Assembly (NCBI GenBank): GCA_002633005.1
Contig: NMRA01000328.1
Span: forward strand, 31,671 to 60,003
DNA: 28,333 nt
Direction: 5' to 3'
Origin: Phoronis australis
Taxonomy: Eukaryota > Phoronida > Phoronidae
Below are positions 9,706-18,952 of this stretch, in pieces. The position numbers and the translations under genes are program-made. Under the pieces are notes generated by a model that saw nothing but the letters and a program-made list of their open reading frames with translations, did no database searches and was not told the origin of the DNA. Positions within the stretch are counted from its first letter, which is position 1. The number at the start of each line of letters is the position of its first letter.

Positions 9706-10086
9706 TATAACCAAATTTGATTCATCCGTGTACTGTCTTTGAGGGGCCGGCTTCAATAAGCCTTGAACCAATTATCTAGCCATGGTGCGTAACTAGGCGG
9801 TACACTCGGGACTAGTTGTTAATGTACAGTCATGTACAGATTTCATTCAGGACACACATATCATTCCAATGAAAACTAAGATTTATACCTACATATACCA
9901 GTTGCTTGTCCCAGACCCCAGTATAACCACCACAGTGTGGTTAACAGGTGGAAGAGTCCTGTGTTTAACTTCATAGTTCAGGTTCATCTACCTTTGACTC
10001 CAACATACATGTTGCATCTACTTGAAGAAATCTCTTGCATGAAGTATATGCTGCATCAAAGCCACGCCTTGCTTAACACAAGTAGG
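9706..10086. other. Unassigned intergenic DNA
   Basis: I see no gene, repeat or RNA feature that I can support in this stretch. Confidence 0.5.
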
Positions 10087-10200
10087 AAGCACTGCGGTCA
10101 TGTGAGATAAGTGTTCGCTTCCGCAACTAAAGATTGTGGGCTTAAATCACGCTAGGAAATACGTCTTGAGTTTGAATCACGCTAGGAAATACTCCTAGAC
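10087..10200 (+). mobile_element. Pseudo-tRNA head of a decayed SINE
   Basis: The sequence reads like a tRNA with an A-box-like segment at 10094-10111 (GCGGTCATGTGAGATAAG) and a B-box-like segment at 10138-10149 (GGGCTTAAATCA), 44 bases apart as in tRNA genes. The part between, GTTCGCTTCCGCAACTAAAG, resembles an anticodon arm. Several mismatches exclude a working tRNA. The 3' part, AATCACGCTAGGAAATAC, is repeated once about 32 bases downstream. A tRNA-derived SINE fragment is the likeliest reading. No tail or target duplication was found. Confidence 0.4.
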
Positions 10201-10426
10201 CTTTGAGTCAGGTCTCCATAATCAGTGTTCTCCACGACCTGTTTTGACTCGTCGCGGCAACGAGATTAAATTTTGCCGCGTCGAATTTAGGGAATGCGCG
10301 TCGAGTTTAAAAAATGTCGCGCCAAGTTAAAACTTTGGCTGACTTGGCACTTTTGCCTTCAGCATCAAAGCTGAGGGTGATTTGGCCAACATCAACCATA
10401 GTTCCTAAAGCTATGAGGCAGTTAAC
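10201..10426. other. CpG-rich degenerate tandem repeat and spacer
   Basis: At 10248-10335, four loosely repeated units of about 21-25 bases alternate GTCGCG-type and TTTAAA-type segments. No gene is seen, and the repeat is too degenerate to assign. Confidence 0.35.
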
Positions 10427-10441
10427 AATATATATATATAT
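10427..10441. repeat. Short (AT)n microsatellite
   Basis: An AT dinucleotide run of about seven units is read directly. Confidence 0.85.
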
Positions 10442-10686
10442 GACCCAATTTTTGTAATAATAGAGTGTAAATTATTGCTAAGAAAAGCTGAAGAAATTCT
10501 TTTTATAACATAATTTGATGGTGTCAGCTAACTTACTTTAACGATTGACTAGCCAGCAATATTATTTTAACTTTAAAATTTTGCACTTAAACCTGTAACT
10601 AGCACGACTGTTATTAGCACTGTACTGCTCAAGACAAACCATACATCGCCACTATCGCTAAAATGGTTCCAGATCCAAATGGTTTT

Positions 10687-10806
10687 GGTGGGACAGAAGT
10701 TTAGTCCTTTAGAAAGTAGGCTAACCTCACTATCAGTTAAGTTATGGTTAGATAAATTAACTACGTTGTTTGTTTCGCAGGTTATAGTTTTCCTATTCAT
10801 ATCCAT
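10687..10806 (-). pseudogene. Penelope-like element protein fragment (N-terminal), minus strand
   Basis: On the minus strand the frame encodes NVVNLSNHNLTDSEVSLLSK then GLNFCPT. This matches the N-L-S-x-x-x-L-T-x-x-E-x-x-L-L-S-K-G-L-x-F-x-P-T signature at the start of the reverse-transcriptase region in Penelope-like elements. The frame continues to 10573 but loses resemblance after residue 40. Penelope RTs lack an AP endonuclease and usually carry a C-terminal GIY-YIG nuclease. The fragment lies only 15 bp from a second Penelope fragment on the opposite strand, so the original element was rearranged. Coding is incomplete and non-functional. Confidence 0.6.
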
Positions 10807-10820
10807 GTTTAAACGGAATT

Positions 10821-11068
10821 AGCCACGTCTTCAGAAAACATCTTTCCACGCTGCATATTTCCCCTCAAGTGAAAAACCTATTTCCTCATCCACCTATAAT
10901 TTCTTGGAGAAAATGTAAAAATCTAAAAAATTATTTGGTTAAAGCTAATATCGACAATATACACCAAACTGACAAACCTATTGGCAACACACAATGTAAC
11001 AAAAATAGGTGTAAAATGTGTAACTTTATCAACGATAGCACTTTTTTCCAGTCTTCCCAAACCAATGA
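10821..11068 (+). pseudogene. Penelope-like element protein fragment (RT C-terminal/linker), plus strand
   Basis: From 10821 the + frame reads VFRKHLSTLHISPQVKNLFP, PPIISWRKCKNLKNYLVKA and, after a spacer, CNKNRCKMCNFINDSTFF. The motifs P-P-I-I-S-x-R-x-x-x-N-L-x-x-x-L-V-x-A and C-x4-C-x2-C are hallmarks of the stretch between the RT and GIY-YIG domains of Penelope-like elements. The GIY-YIG nuclease should follow, but an undetermined base at 11069 intervenes and the sequence then changes to the 140-bp tail module. This could be internal deletion or an assembly join. The visible frame carries an ATG-less start, so no initiation is claimed. Confidence 0.7.
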
Positions 11069-11069
11069 N

Positions 11070-11199
11070 GTCAATTGTCATATAGTGTTTCATTTTACTT
11101 TATTTCTGTTTCTGTTGACGTTATTACATCCGAAAATTTCAGTTGATCCATTCTTGTTGTTTTATTTACCTATTTATATTCTACATTGTTTGCTTGTAA
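11070..11199 (+). mobile_element. Penelope-like tail module, copy 2
   Basis: Near-identical copy of 7061-7200, with one base change and a 7-base deletion (between GAC direct repeats) that removes half of the putative hammerhead stem. It starts at the base after the undetermined position 11069 and sits just downstream of Penelope coding sequence in the same orientation. This is the main reason to assign the module to that class. Confidence 0.6.
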
Positions 11200-11770
11200 T
11201 GTTTGAGGAGGAAAGGCTGGTCTATCATCTTTCCACGGCCACCTTTTGACTTTTTGTAACTGGGCAATTCCACTGACATTCGTAACTACGTTTACTACTG
11301 TGGTGTGATTCTATCGGATGGTGAACAATTTGTTGTTTGTATCATAGGAGTAGCCGTGTGTCCCACGAAGAGATTTTTGCGGGTATTAAAGGACCATCTC
11401 TGACACGGTTTGAGTGTATGTTACCTGTACGTGCAATGTCCTGTCTTGACAGCTCATCAACGAAGCCCTGTAAAGTAAAAGTGTTTTGGCTGTAGTTCTG
11501 AGACGAGGTCCAGAACTACTCTATCTACTACTCCACATTCTGAACGCTGGCCTTGCCACCCCGTTGTTGTCGTTTCTTTCCTTGGTTTGTTTTAAATTTT
11601 ACCTCGTAGTGAGGTGCCCAAATTGTGTAGCAAACAAAAACACAAAGTGCTAGGTCACAAATTTAATATTGACAGCTAAACAGCACCGAAATGCTTTTTT
11701 ACTTAAATGCATCACCCAATTTTGCAGCAGTCATATGATGGACTTGTTTTACTGACGACTTGAAAGCAGG
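11200..11770. other. Unassigned intergenic DNA
   Basis: The first 50 bases keep an open frame running out of the Penelope module and may be further element tail. Beyond that I see no supported gene or repeat. Confidence 0.45.
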
Positions 11771-12008
11771 AGGTGGTTTAAGGTTAAACCTGACTTAAAC
11801 TGGACTTAGACCAGGTTTAAAGATAATCTGCATTTCATAAAGGTGGTTTAACTTTTAAACCAGTGGTCTAGTAAAACCTGGTTTAACTCCGGTTTAGACC
11901 TGGTCTAAGTCGGTTTTCATTTCACCAACGAGGTCTATATTCTTTAGACCTGTATAAAATGTTAAACCAGATTTAACTTTAGACTTGGTGAGACCCAGGT
12001 TTAACTGT
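11771..12008. repeat. Foldback array of TTAAACC / GGTTTAA motifs
   Basis: Roughly a dozen copies of TTAAACC or its complement, many extended to TTAGACCAGGTTTAA, fill about 240 bp in both orientations. GGTTTAACTTTTAAACC near 11852 is a perfect 7-bp-arm hairpin. A longer arm GACTTAGACCAGGT at about 11802 is the reverse complement of ACCTGGTCTAAGTC at about 11899. This is a foldback-type non-autonomous element or palindromic satellite fragment. There is no coding content. Confidence 0.6.
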
Positions 12009-12135
12009 TAAGTATGACAGACTTGCATGATATAGGTGCAACTAAATGATGCCGCGGCGTGCATTTACGACGTAGTTTTAGACCGAAACTGGACTATTTT
12101 CAATATTCAGTTTTACGACACAAGATCAAACGTAG

Positions 12136-12284
12136 CAGGGGCGGATCCACGACTTTTTAAGGGGGGGGAGTTGGTCAAGGACTTTTAAAAAGGGGGAGCA
12201 AGTCAACAATTTGAAAATTAAAGATTTGATATCACTAAAATCAAGGGAAAAGGAGGGTCCGGACCCCCTTGGATCCGCCTATGT
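12136..12284. mobile_element. 149-bp MITE with GGCGGATCC termini
   Basis: The left end CAGGGGCGGATCCA and the right end TGGATCCGCCTATG are inverted copies differing at three positions. Immediately outside lie CGTAG and TGTAG, which could be a 5-bp target duplication that has lost one CpG. The interior has G-runs and no coding capacity. The CAGGG-type end is common among hAT-like elements, but those make 8-bp duplications, so the superfamily stays open. Confidence 0.55.
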
Positions 12285-14169
12285 GTAGACCAGTACGTGC
12301 TGGATGGTGTCCTGCGGATTCCTCACAATACGGCTGGTCGTGCAGGGCGTCATCGTCGTAAGCGCTAAGGGTTTGACTGAAGGCGGCATCTTCTGGTTCT
12401 TCTGAGTTCCACCTCCATTGTAACCTATGTCGTACGGACTCAGTGGCTTTATTAAAAATCGAAGTGCCTGGTTCCTCAATGTGATGCTTATTCAGCGTGA
12501 ATGGGCTTACATGTATAATCAATTTTGTTTCGACTCTTTATTTGTCTGATTGGAGCTTCTTACTGTTGTGCCACGTGCATGTGATGCTAAACATCGAACA
12601 ATGGTTTCAAACGGTTACCTGGTGGGTTGATTTAGCTCAACTCAGGTACGTGGGCTTGTCACGTTACTTGATTTTAGCAATTAGTTACTATCAACATCGT
12701 TCAGTCATGTTATCACCAGTTAACCCCACTGAATAACGGGTTTATTCAGTTGAACTAAGTGTTTTTTTCATTAACTCACCCAGGAGCCGGATGGTAGGCC
12801 AGCGGCACATATTGTCCTGGGCGGGAGTGCTCCCAATATAAGAGGTGTACGGGACGTGCCGCTCAGAAGTCAAGGCCGGGTGACTTATTCACAGCAGTAT
12901 TACTCTTCAAAACTCTGCTATATCCAATAAAATTCTCTAGATGAGTGAGTTTCCTTATTCTATAGCGGACCCCACCCCCAGGGCTACCAGATTAGTTAAC
13001 AAATTAACATGAATGGGCTATTCAGTAAATTCGCAACAACCAGGAATAAAAATTGACACCTAGAATGAATTTTATGTGTTGAGATCAGAAACACATTTTA
13101 GGTGTCATGAAAAATACACATTCTTCAATCATTTTTAGCCTGTTTCACATATTTTAATTCAGATCTTAAATAAGACTTGGGTACAAAGATTATTAGTTTC
13201 CACATATAAACATGAAGATGAAATGCCAAGTATGTTCAATCTGCCTTACAAAAATAGTTTAGTCTTGTTTTCTTTTAAAATTTGCTAATATTTCTCGGAC
13301 TTTTCTGTTACAGGTGAGAGAATTCGACTGAAATCAGCTGCTTTACCATCTATTTTACCTTGCAACAAAGTAAAAAATAGTCCTTCAACAATAACCTGAG
13401 AGAACTGAACGCCTCAATTCATAAATTCAGCCCTTGATATCCCTGATTATGGATTCTCTTGAATTGGGAAAATTACAATTGTTTTTAACAGTGTTGTTCC
13501 TTTTTATGTATGTGGTTGTTCAGTTTGCTATTTTGTTTTTAAATAGGCCTACCCTGCCTATTGTTTATTTTCGAATCTTGTGCATAGCAAATTCTCATCC
13601 AGGAAGTAACGATTGGAAACACACTTTGCTTGCATGTGGAACTTTTGTTATAGACAAGTTAGCACAAACCTTAAAACTGTCCAAAGGCTTTCTTAAGAAA
13701 GCACAGATACGCACATGAAAAAATCAAATGCAAAGGCAATAATTAGTTTTGATAGCTGGACATTTCTATAGGTCATCAGGAAAATGACAATTCGCAAGCA
13801 TAATCGATAATCATTTCAGCATTATAAAAAACAGCACAACTGCACTGTATGGGGCTTTAAAAGTGAAGAAATACTGTGGTTTAAATAATTAGTGACAAAC
13901 CTACCTGTTGATGAAAAATTTATTTGCTCGTGAAAATGTAACATTAAGGTGTATTCCACTGACAATAAGATAATCAATGCAGTCGCTGAATGTCATTTCC
14001 TCATAATGTGTACCAAATTGAAGATTTCATCATTAGTATAAAGCCTTTCTTCTAAAAGGAAAAGTTGATGTCACTCAGTGAGCAAAGACAGGTATACCAG
14101 ATGCTTGAAGGTAAACACAACAGCATATCACTTTATTTGCTTTGTGTCCAAACTCTGACCCTGAACTAG
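12285..14169. other. Unassigned intergenic DNA
   Basis: No conserved coding region is seen. The longest frame (13434-13718, +) starts from a TTG codon, contains one hydrophobic segment (LTVLFLFMYVVVQFAILFL) and no known domain, and probably is chance. A 65-bp stretch at about 12800-12867 has CAGCGGCACAT and its inverted near-copy ACGTGCCGCT at its ends, a possible small hairpin. Confidence 0.4.
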
Positions 14170-15657
14170 ACCAGAGTGTTAATAGGTCTTCTTTAGTTTC
14201 AGCCCTAACGTTTCTTCCAGGAAAGGAAATAAGCCATTGTTGGCCTCATATGACTCATTGCCTATGAAAGGGCATTTTATCTCAACAGTGGCATCCTCAC
14301 CAACGAGGCTGGCTGGTGTAGCAGTCAGACATAGTGCCTCTTCATACACACACAAACAACCCACTGGCACATTTCCTTATGATAACTTAGCACTGCGATT
14401 CACATTCCTCCAGTGCGACTGTCTTGTACACTGTGCCATGCAGCACTGCTGGTGTGTGGAAGAGAACGAGTAACAAAGCTTGTCTATGTTGCGCCTTGAA
14501 GTGGCCTTAAAATTGACACTAAACCTGGAAAAAATATTGAAACATGAACACTTAAGTACTTCACGCTGGGTCAAAAATGTTGCACTTGTTTTTCAAAAAT
14601 ATGATATGGTAACTGCTTTACAATTTCACACAAAATTATATACTTACTATTTCCAGAAAGCAAGGGTGTATATAATAAGTATTGTATAAAACTGCAAACC
14701 TTTATCACCCATTTTCAGGATATTTAATTTTTGATACTTTCAGCAGTTTTAAACACCGATTACAGTTTCATGGGTCTGTCAAGCACACTGATGGTCTAAG
14801 GCTGAGGGAACCGTTTCTCAGATTTTTTTTATTTTTCTTCTAATATAAGATATAAAGACTTGGGTCATTTAAAAAATGATGGATAATCTTTCTGTTGTTT
14901 AAGAGTTCCTAAGACACCATTGATTGCGTATTGGCAGTAAGAATAATATGTTCAAATACGACTTCGCTCGTACGTTCGCAGCAAAAATGAAATTGTCATA
15001 AAAAATGGCAGTCATATGAATATATAACATTTCAAGGCATGATTTAAGACTGTTCGGCCAATGAGAATTCAGAAAATGTGGTATATTTTATGGGTTTAAA
15101 ATTTTAAGCAAAACAGTTTCATGAAACGTGAAAGAACTTCATGGAGGTTAAGAGTTACCTCACCATGCTCTTTCCCCCAGACACTATTACCTGTTATTTC
15201 CACACATTCAGTTGCACCAAATTTTACAACCCTAACCTCCCTTTGCCAAAATCCTGCTAGGGGCCTTAATAAGTAAAACAAAACAACTTTCACACCTTTC
15301 TTTAATAATAGCTGTCCGTTTTCAAAGGCTTTGTTCTTTGTTTCCAATATAGAAAGTAGGCTTTGACAAGAGATCTGCACTGGATAGGAATATCTTGTTG
15401 GTTAGCTGCAGTCACATGCTTAAACCCAATTTTTGTCAAATCAGGAACGACTGCATGTAGGACTATGTATCCTCTGCACGGTACTAGCCCTCAAGCCTAA
15501 AACCAAAGGTCAGGTGAAAACAGGCATGATATATTTCCATGTCAACGTGTAATAGATTTCCGGACGACATAGGATAGGGAGTAAACAATTTGTCACGAAC
15601 CCTTTGAGCTTGGATTGTAATCTTACCTCACAAATAACCAATATCGAGTTTACAGCT
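14170..15657 (-). repeat. Dispersed YqaJ-bearing repeat, copy B (- strand)
   Basis: Homologous to copy A over nearly its full length, and nearly identical to copy C over 14825-15657 versus 16634-17457 (833 and 824 bp). B and C differ by scattered substitutions and a few small indels, for example near 15375 and 15448. B extends past C at its low-coordinate end to include the YqaJ exon. At 15657 the repeat is interrupted within TTTACAGCT by an RTE-like element, whereas C continues uninterrupted. Confidence 0.85.
14176..14524 (-). pseudogene. YqaJ-like nuclease exon (copy B), frameshifted
   Basis: On the minus strand an acceptor (TTTTTCCAG, AG complement at 14525-14526) leads into an exon homologous to copy A. 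One frame gives LHGTVYKTVALEECESQC and a stop, then RKCASGLFV, matching the HG-xYE-xAL-xEYE and CGLFV steps of YqaJ domains. A frameshift then gives EEALCLTATPASLVGEDATV, EIKCPF and FPFLEETLGLKLKKTY, ending at a TAA at 14179. V-E-I-K-C-P is the catalytic ExK segment of this nuclease fold. The usual P-D-G is replaced here by P-A-S, so a metal-binding Asp is gone. YqaJ-type enzymes are 5'-3' exonucleases in phage recombination. Related domains occur in high-copy THAP/SWIM proteins of invertebrates. Stop, frameshift and lost Asp all indicate a dead copy. Confidence 0.7.
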
Positions 15658-16264
15658 GTGTGTTGGTAGTCCTTCGGGTTCGAAGATGACGTAGGTTGTG
15701 TGTCTCATCGTCTATGTACACGAAGATGGCTCTGCAGTCCCAGTCTTGACGCGCAGAGTCGAGAACAGGTGGGGCATTGGAACTCCGTCGTGGTAACAGT
15801 GGTGGATGCTGCTGAGTGGCGTTTCTCTCGAGCAGCTTCGAGTCTCTTACAGCGGTCATCCTCAAAACTGGCAGTTGCTTTTCGAATCGTGGCTCGCCAC
15901 TTTGGTCTCTCTCCTGCAACAGCTTTCAGCTCCTTGGGTTTGATGTTGCACCATGTCAGGTTGGCTTTGACGGTGTCTTTGTAACGAAGGCGAGGGCGTC
16001 CTTGCTTCCTTCTCCCAGTCTTCAGCTCGCCATACAAAAGCTGGCGAGGCATTCTGTAGTCCTCCATCCTGATGACGTGCCCCACCCATCGCAGTTGGGC
16101 CTTGAGTAGCATCGCTTCAATGCTGGTTGACTGGGCACGTTCTAGGACCTCAAGGTTGGTGATTCGGTCCTGCCATCGGATTCCTAGGATGGAGCGAAGA
16201 GAACGCATGTGGAAGCTCTCAAGCTTCTTGATGTGCCTGCGGTAGAGGGTCCATGACTCGCAGC
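15658..16264 (-). pseudogene. RTE-like LINE 3' end (ORF2 C-terminus), minus strand
   Basis: A minus-strand frame runs from the gap edge to a stop at 15705. It encodes SWTLYRRHIKKLESFHMRSL and RSILGIRWQDRITNLEVLER, then SIEAMLLKAQLRWVGHVIRM, GRRKQGRPRLRYKDTVK, and ends in a C2H2-like finger CPTCSRLCASRLGLQSHLRVH. This is the distinctive C-terminal region of a widespread invertebrate endonuclease-reverse transcriptase of RTE type. No frame disruption is visible in the about 185 residues present, so this insertion is younger than its neighbours. The 3' end lies at 15658, with a short UTR ending in ACCAACACAC (minus strand). The rest of the element is hidden in the N gap. It sits inside the YqaJ-bearing repeat at TTTACAGCT. 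Confidence 0.85.
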
Positions 16265-16633
16265 NNNNNNNNNNNNNNNNNNNNNNNNNNNNNNNNNNNN
16301 NNNNNNNNNNNNNNNNNNNNNNNNNNNNNNNNNNNNNNNNNNNNNNNNNNNNNNNNNNNNNNNNNNNNNNNNNNNNNNNNNNNNNNNNNNNNNNNNNNNN
16401 NNNNNNNNNNNNNNNNNNNNNNNNNNNNNNNNNNNNNNNNNNNNNNNNNNNNNNNNNNNNNNNNNNNNNNNNNNNNNNNNNNNNNNNNNNNNNNNNNNNN
16501 NNNNNNNNNNNNNNNNNNNNNNNNNNNNNNNNNNNNNNNNNNNNNNNNNNNNNNNNNNNNNNNNNNNNNNNNNNNNNNNNNNNNNNNNNNNNNNNNNNNN
16601 NNNNNNNNNNNNNNNNNNNNNNNNNNNNNNNNN
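16265..16633. other. Assembly gap (369 N)
   Basis: A run of undetermined bases. The sequence right of the gap (16634 onward) repeats that left of the RTE insertion (14825 onward), so the gap probably joins contigs from the two haplotypes. Its length may be an estimate. Confidence 0.95.
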
Positions 16634-17779
16634 TTTTTTATTTTTCTTCTAATATAAGATATAAAGACTTGGGTCATTTAAAAAATGATGGATAATCTTT
16701 CTGTTGTTTAAGAGTTCCTAAGACACCATTGATTGCGTATTGGCAGTAAGAATAATATGTTCAAATACGACTTCGCTCGTACGTTCGCAGCAAAAATGAA
16801 ATTGTCATAAAAAATGGCAGTCATATGAATATATAACATTTCAAGGCATGAGTTAAGACTGTTCAGCCAATGAGAATTCAGAAAATGTGGTATATTTTAT
16901 GGGTTTAAAATTTTAAGCAAAACAGTTTCATGAAACGTGAAAGAACTTCATGGAGGTTAAGAGTTACCTCACCATGCTCTTTCCCCAGACACTATTACCT
17001 GTTATTTCCACACATTCAGTTGCACCAAATTTTACAACCCTAAACCCCCTTTGCCAAAATCCCGCTAGGGGCCTTAATAAGTAAAACAAAACAACTTTCA
17101 CACCTTTCTTTAATAATAGCTGTCCGTTTTCAAAGGCTTTGTTCTTTGTTTCCAATATAGAAAGTAGGCTTTGACAACTAAGAGATCTTGTTGGTTAGCT
17201 GCAGTCACATGCTTAAACCCAATTTTTGTCAAATCAGGAACGACTGCAGAAGCCATGTAGGACTATGTATCCTCTGCACGGTACTAGCCCTCAAGCAAAA
17301 AACCAAAGGTCAGGTGAAAACAGGCATGATATATTTCCATGTCAACGTGTAATAGATTTCCGGACGACATAGGATAGGGAGTAAACAATTTGTCACGAAC
17401 CCTTTGGGCTTGGATTGTAATCTTACCTCACAAATAACCAATATCGAGTTTACAGCTAGCACAAACATTAAGCATTGACTGATGTAACTGTCACTGATAA
17501 ACCTGTCAGAAATCATTCCAAACATTAATATTACTGCTTTGACCTACGAAAAGACCTCAAGGGCTACATCGAGTATCGTAACATACATTATAACAATGAT
17601 TAACCCGACTGGTAATCGCCGCGAAGTCGACATCGGCCAGTTCCTCAGTTAACAAGCATCTTAGTATTGTAAACATGGAATAATCGTTAAAAATAATCAC
17701 AAACCTTACCTTGCTATCATGCTTACTTCCTGTCGTAGAAGCACCCTTTTCACGCGATCTCAGATTCATTTGGCACGGC
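16634..17779 (-). repeat. Dispersed YqaJ-bearing repeat, copy C (- strand), without the RTE insertion
   Basis: Matches copy B base for base through most of 16634-17457, then continues through the point where B is interrupted (TTTACAGCT followed directly by AGCAC). Beyond it C stays homologous to copy A, up to 17779. On the minus strand it shows donor-like sites at AGCAAG/GTAAGG and GTGAG/GTAAGA and an acceptor-like TTTCTGACAG, suggesting exons of the parent gene. A short frame (SDSYISQCLMFVLAVNSILV) between the last two has no recognised domain. Confidence 0.8.
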
Positions 17780-17844
17780 TGCAATCCATTTCACCATGTA
17801 TTAAAGGGCTCGCGAAATCGAGGTTGCTTAATCTATTACCACTA

Positions 17845-17954
17845 CTCGCTGGTTCCCTGCGTGCCGCTAGGTGGTAGCCAACTAGGCCAGGCCAATTTGA
17901 TAAATAAGTCTATGTATATAGCTAATTGGGCCAGGCACGTAGGGAACCAGCGAG
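17845..17954. mobile_element. 110-bp MITE with 21-bp terminal inverted repeats
   Basis: The left end CTCGCTGGTTCCCTGCGTGC is repeated in inverted form at the right end (GGCACGTAGGGAACCAGCGAG) with a single mismatch. Inner segments GGCCAGGCCAATT and AATTGGGCCAGGC extend the pairing, so most of the unit can fold on itself. No coding capacity and no certain target duplication. Confidence 0.65.
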
Positions 17955-18153
17955 CCATCACTAGTACACGCGCGATTGTCAAATAGTCCCATTCTGAGGT
18001 TGGCGGGCTCTCCCGGGCAATATTAAGATCTGCTTAAAGATACTACGACCGAAATACTTATTTTGAGTTTGTTGTTGGATGGGAGAGACTTCATGAAGTT
18101 ATTAGGTTGGACCAGAGTGAGTTTTAAACTGAAATACGCTTACGTTGATCAAA

Positions 18154-18336
18154 TGGGATTTAGCTCCGCCGGCAGAGCGTTAGAAGGCTGCGACTTCAGA
18201 GGTTGCAGGTTCGTATCCACGCTGAGGCTGATCTCCAGTAGAAAAGTACTTTTCTCGACGTAAAATTGCCTCACCTGAGCACTCCCAGCTTCAATAATTT
18301 GTGGCACATAACAACAACAACAACAACAACAACAAT
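18154..18336 (+). mobile_element. tRNA-derived SINE ending in a (CAA)n tail
   Basis: An A box (TAGCTCCGCCGG, 18161-18172) and a B box (GGTTCGTATCC, 18208-18218) lie 47 bases apart, and GCTC/GAGC forms a D stem. The T and acceptor arms do not pair, so it is a pseudo-tRNA. A body of about 85 bases follows, ending in ATAACAACAACAACAA repeats to 18335. The layout (pol III head, body, simple-repeat tail) is that of a SINE moved by a LINE partner. A simple trinucleotide tail rather than poly-A would fit a CR1- or RTE-type partner. Confidence 0.65.
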
Positions 18337-18952
18337 TCTTCCGTCAACAGCCGTCCATGACAAAGTACACTGTATTTGGGCGAAACTGGGCTTCTCATAG
18401 CCATATTTTACCAATTTTATCAAGACCGATTGTTTTCAAACGAATTTCACCCAAACCAATACCTTGGTTTCGCGTGGCTGAGAAATAAGGGGTTGCATTT
18501 TTGCCTTCCTGTCTATCTTGTGAAAGCACTGCAAATGTCTGTATTTCACGAGTACACGTATATAGTCACAATTAAAAAGACCTTGAAAGATGGTGAACTG
18601 AGAACAGATTTTCTTAATCATGTTATCAATTACCGGTAATCAGATCGGTAGAGAAATTGTTCGTGAACATTGTCTGCTACCCTCTGACACAGCGCCTCCT
18701 ATACTGAAAAGTGGGCCTGAGGAAACATGAATGACACACGAAATTCCGTGATCGTGGGCATCAATGCGCTTGCTTGGTCGGAAGTTTAACGATCACATCG
18801 CCACCACTTGCACACGCCTTCAATGCACTGTACTTGTTTGGACTTAGCGCGGGATCGGGGTTCCATTGATTTCGTTTACTTCAGCGCAACGTACGACAAC
18901 GCGATGATGATCTCAATAATTGGCTGTCATTAAGTTTACAAAATATGCAGGA
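18337..18952. other. Unassigned intergenic DNA
   Basis: A + frame at 18376-18639 (starting at a non-ATG codon) has no recognisable domain. I see nothing else to annotate. Confidence 0.45.

Noticed and set aside
13434-13718. A 94-codon plus-strand frame with a hydrophobic segment, possibly a small membrane protein
   Set aside because: It starts from TTG, has no conserved motif, and the AT-rich context makes hydrophobic chance frames likely.
15096-15380. A 94-codon minus-strand frame inside repeat copy B, repeated in copy C
   Set aside because: The frame is kept because the two copies are nearly identical. In diverged copy A it is not maintained, so there is no evidence of coding selection.
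16219-16677. Open frames spanning the N gap
   Set aside because: They consist of undetermined residues and have no meaning.
18154-18228. A functional tRNA gene
   Set aside because: A and B boxes are present but acceptor and T stems do not pair, and a SINE body with a CAA tail follows.
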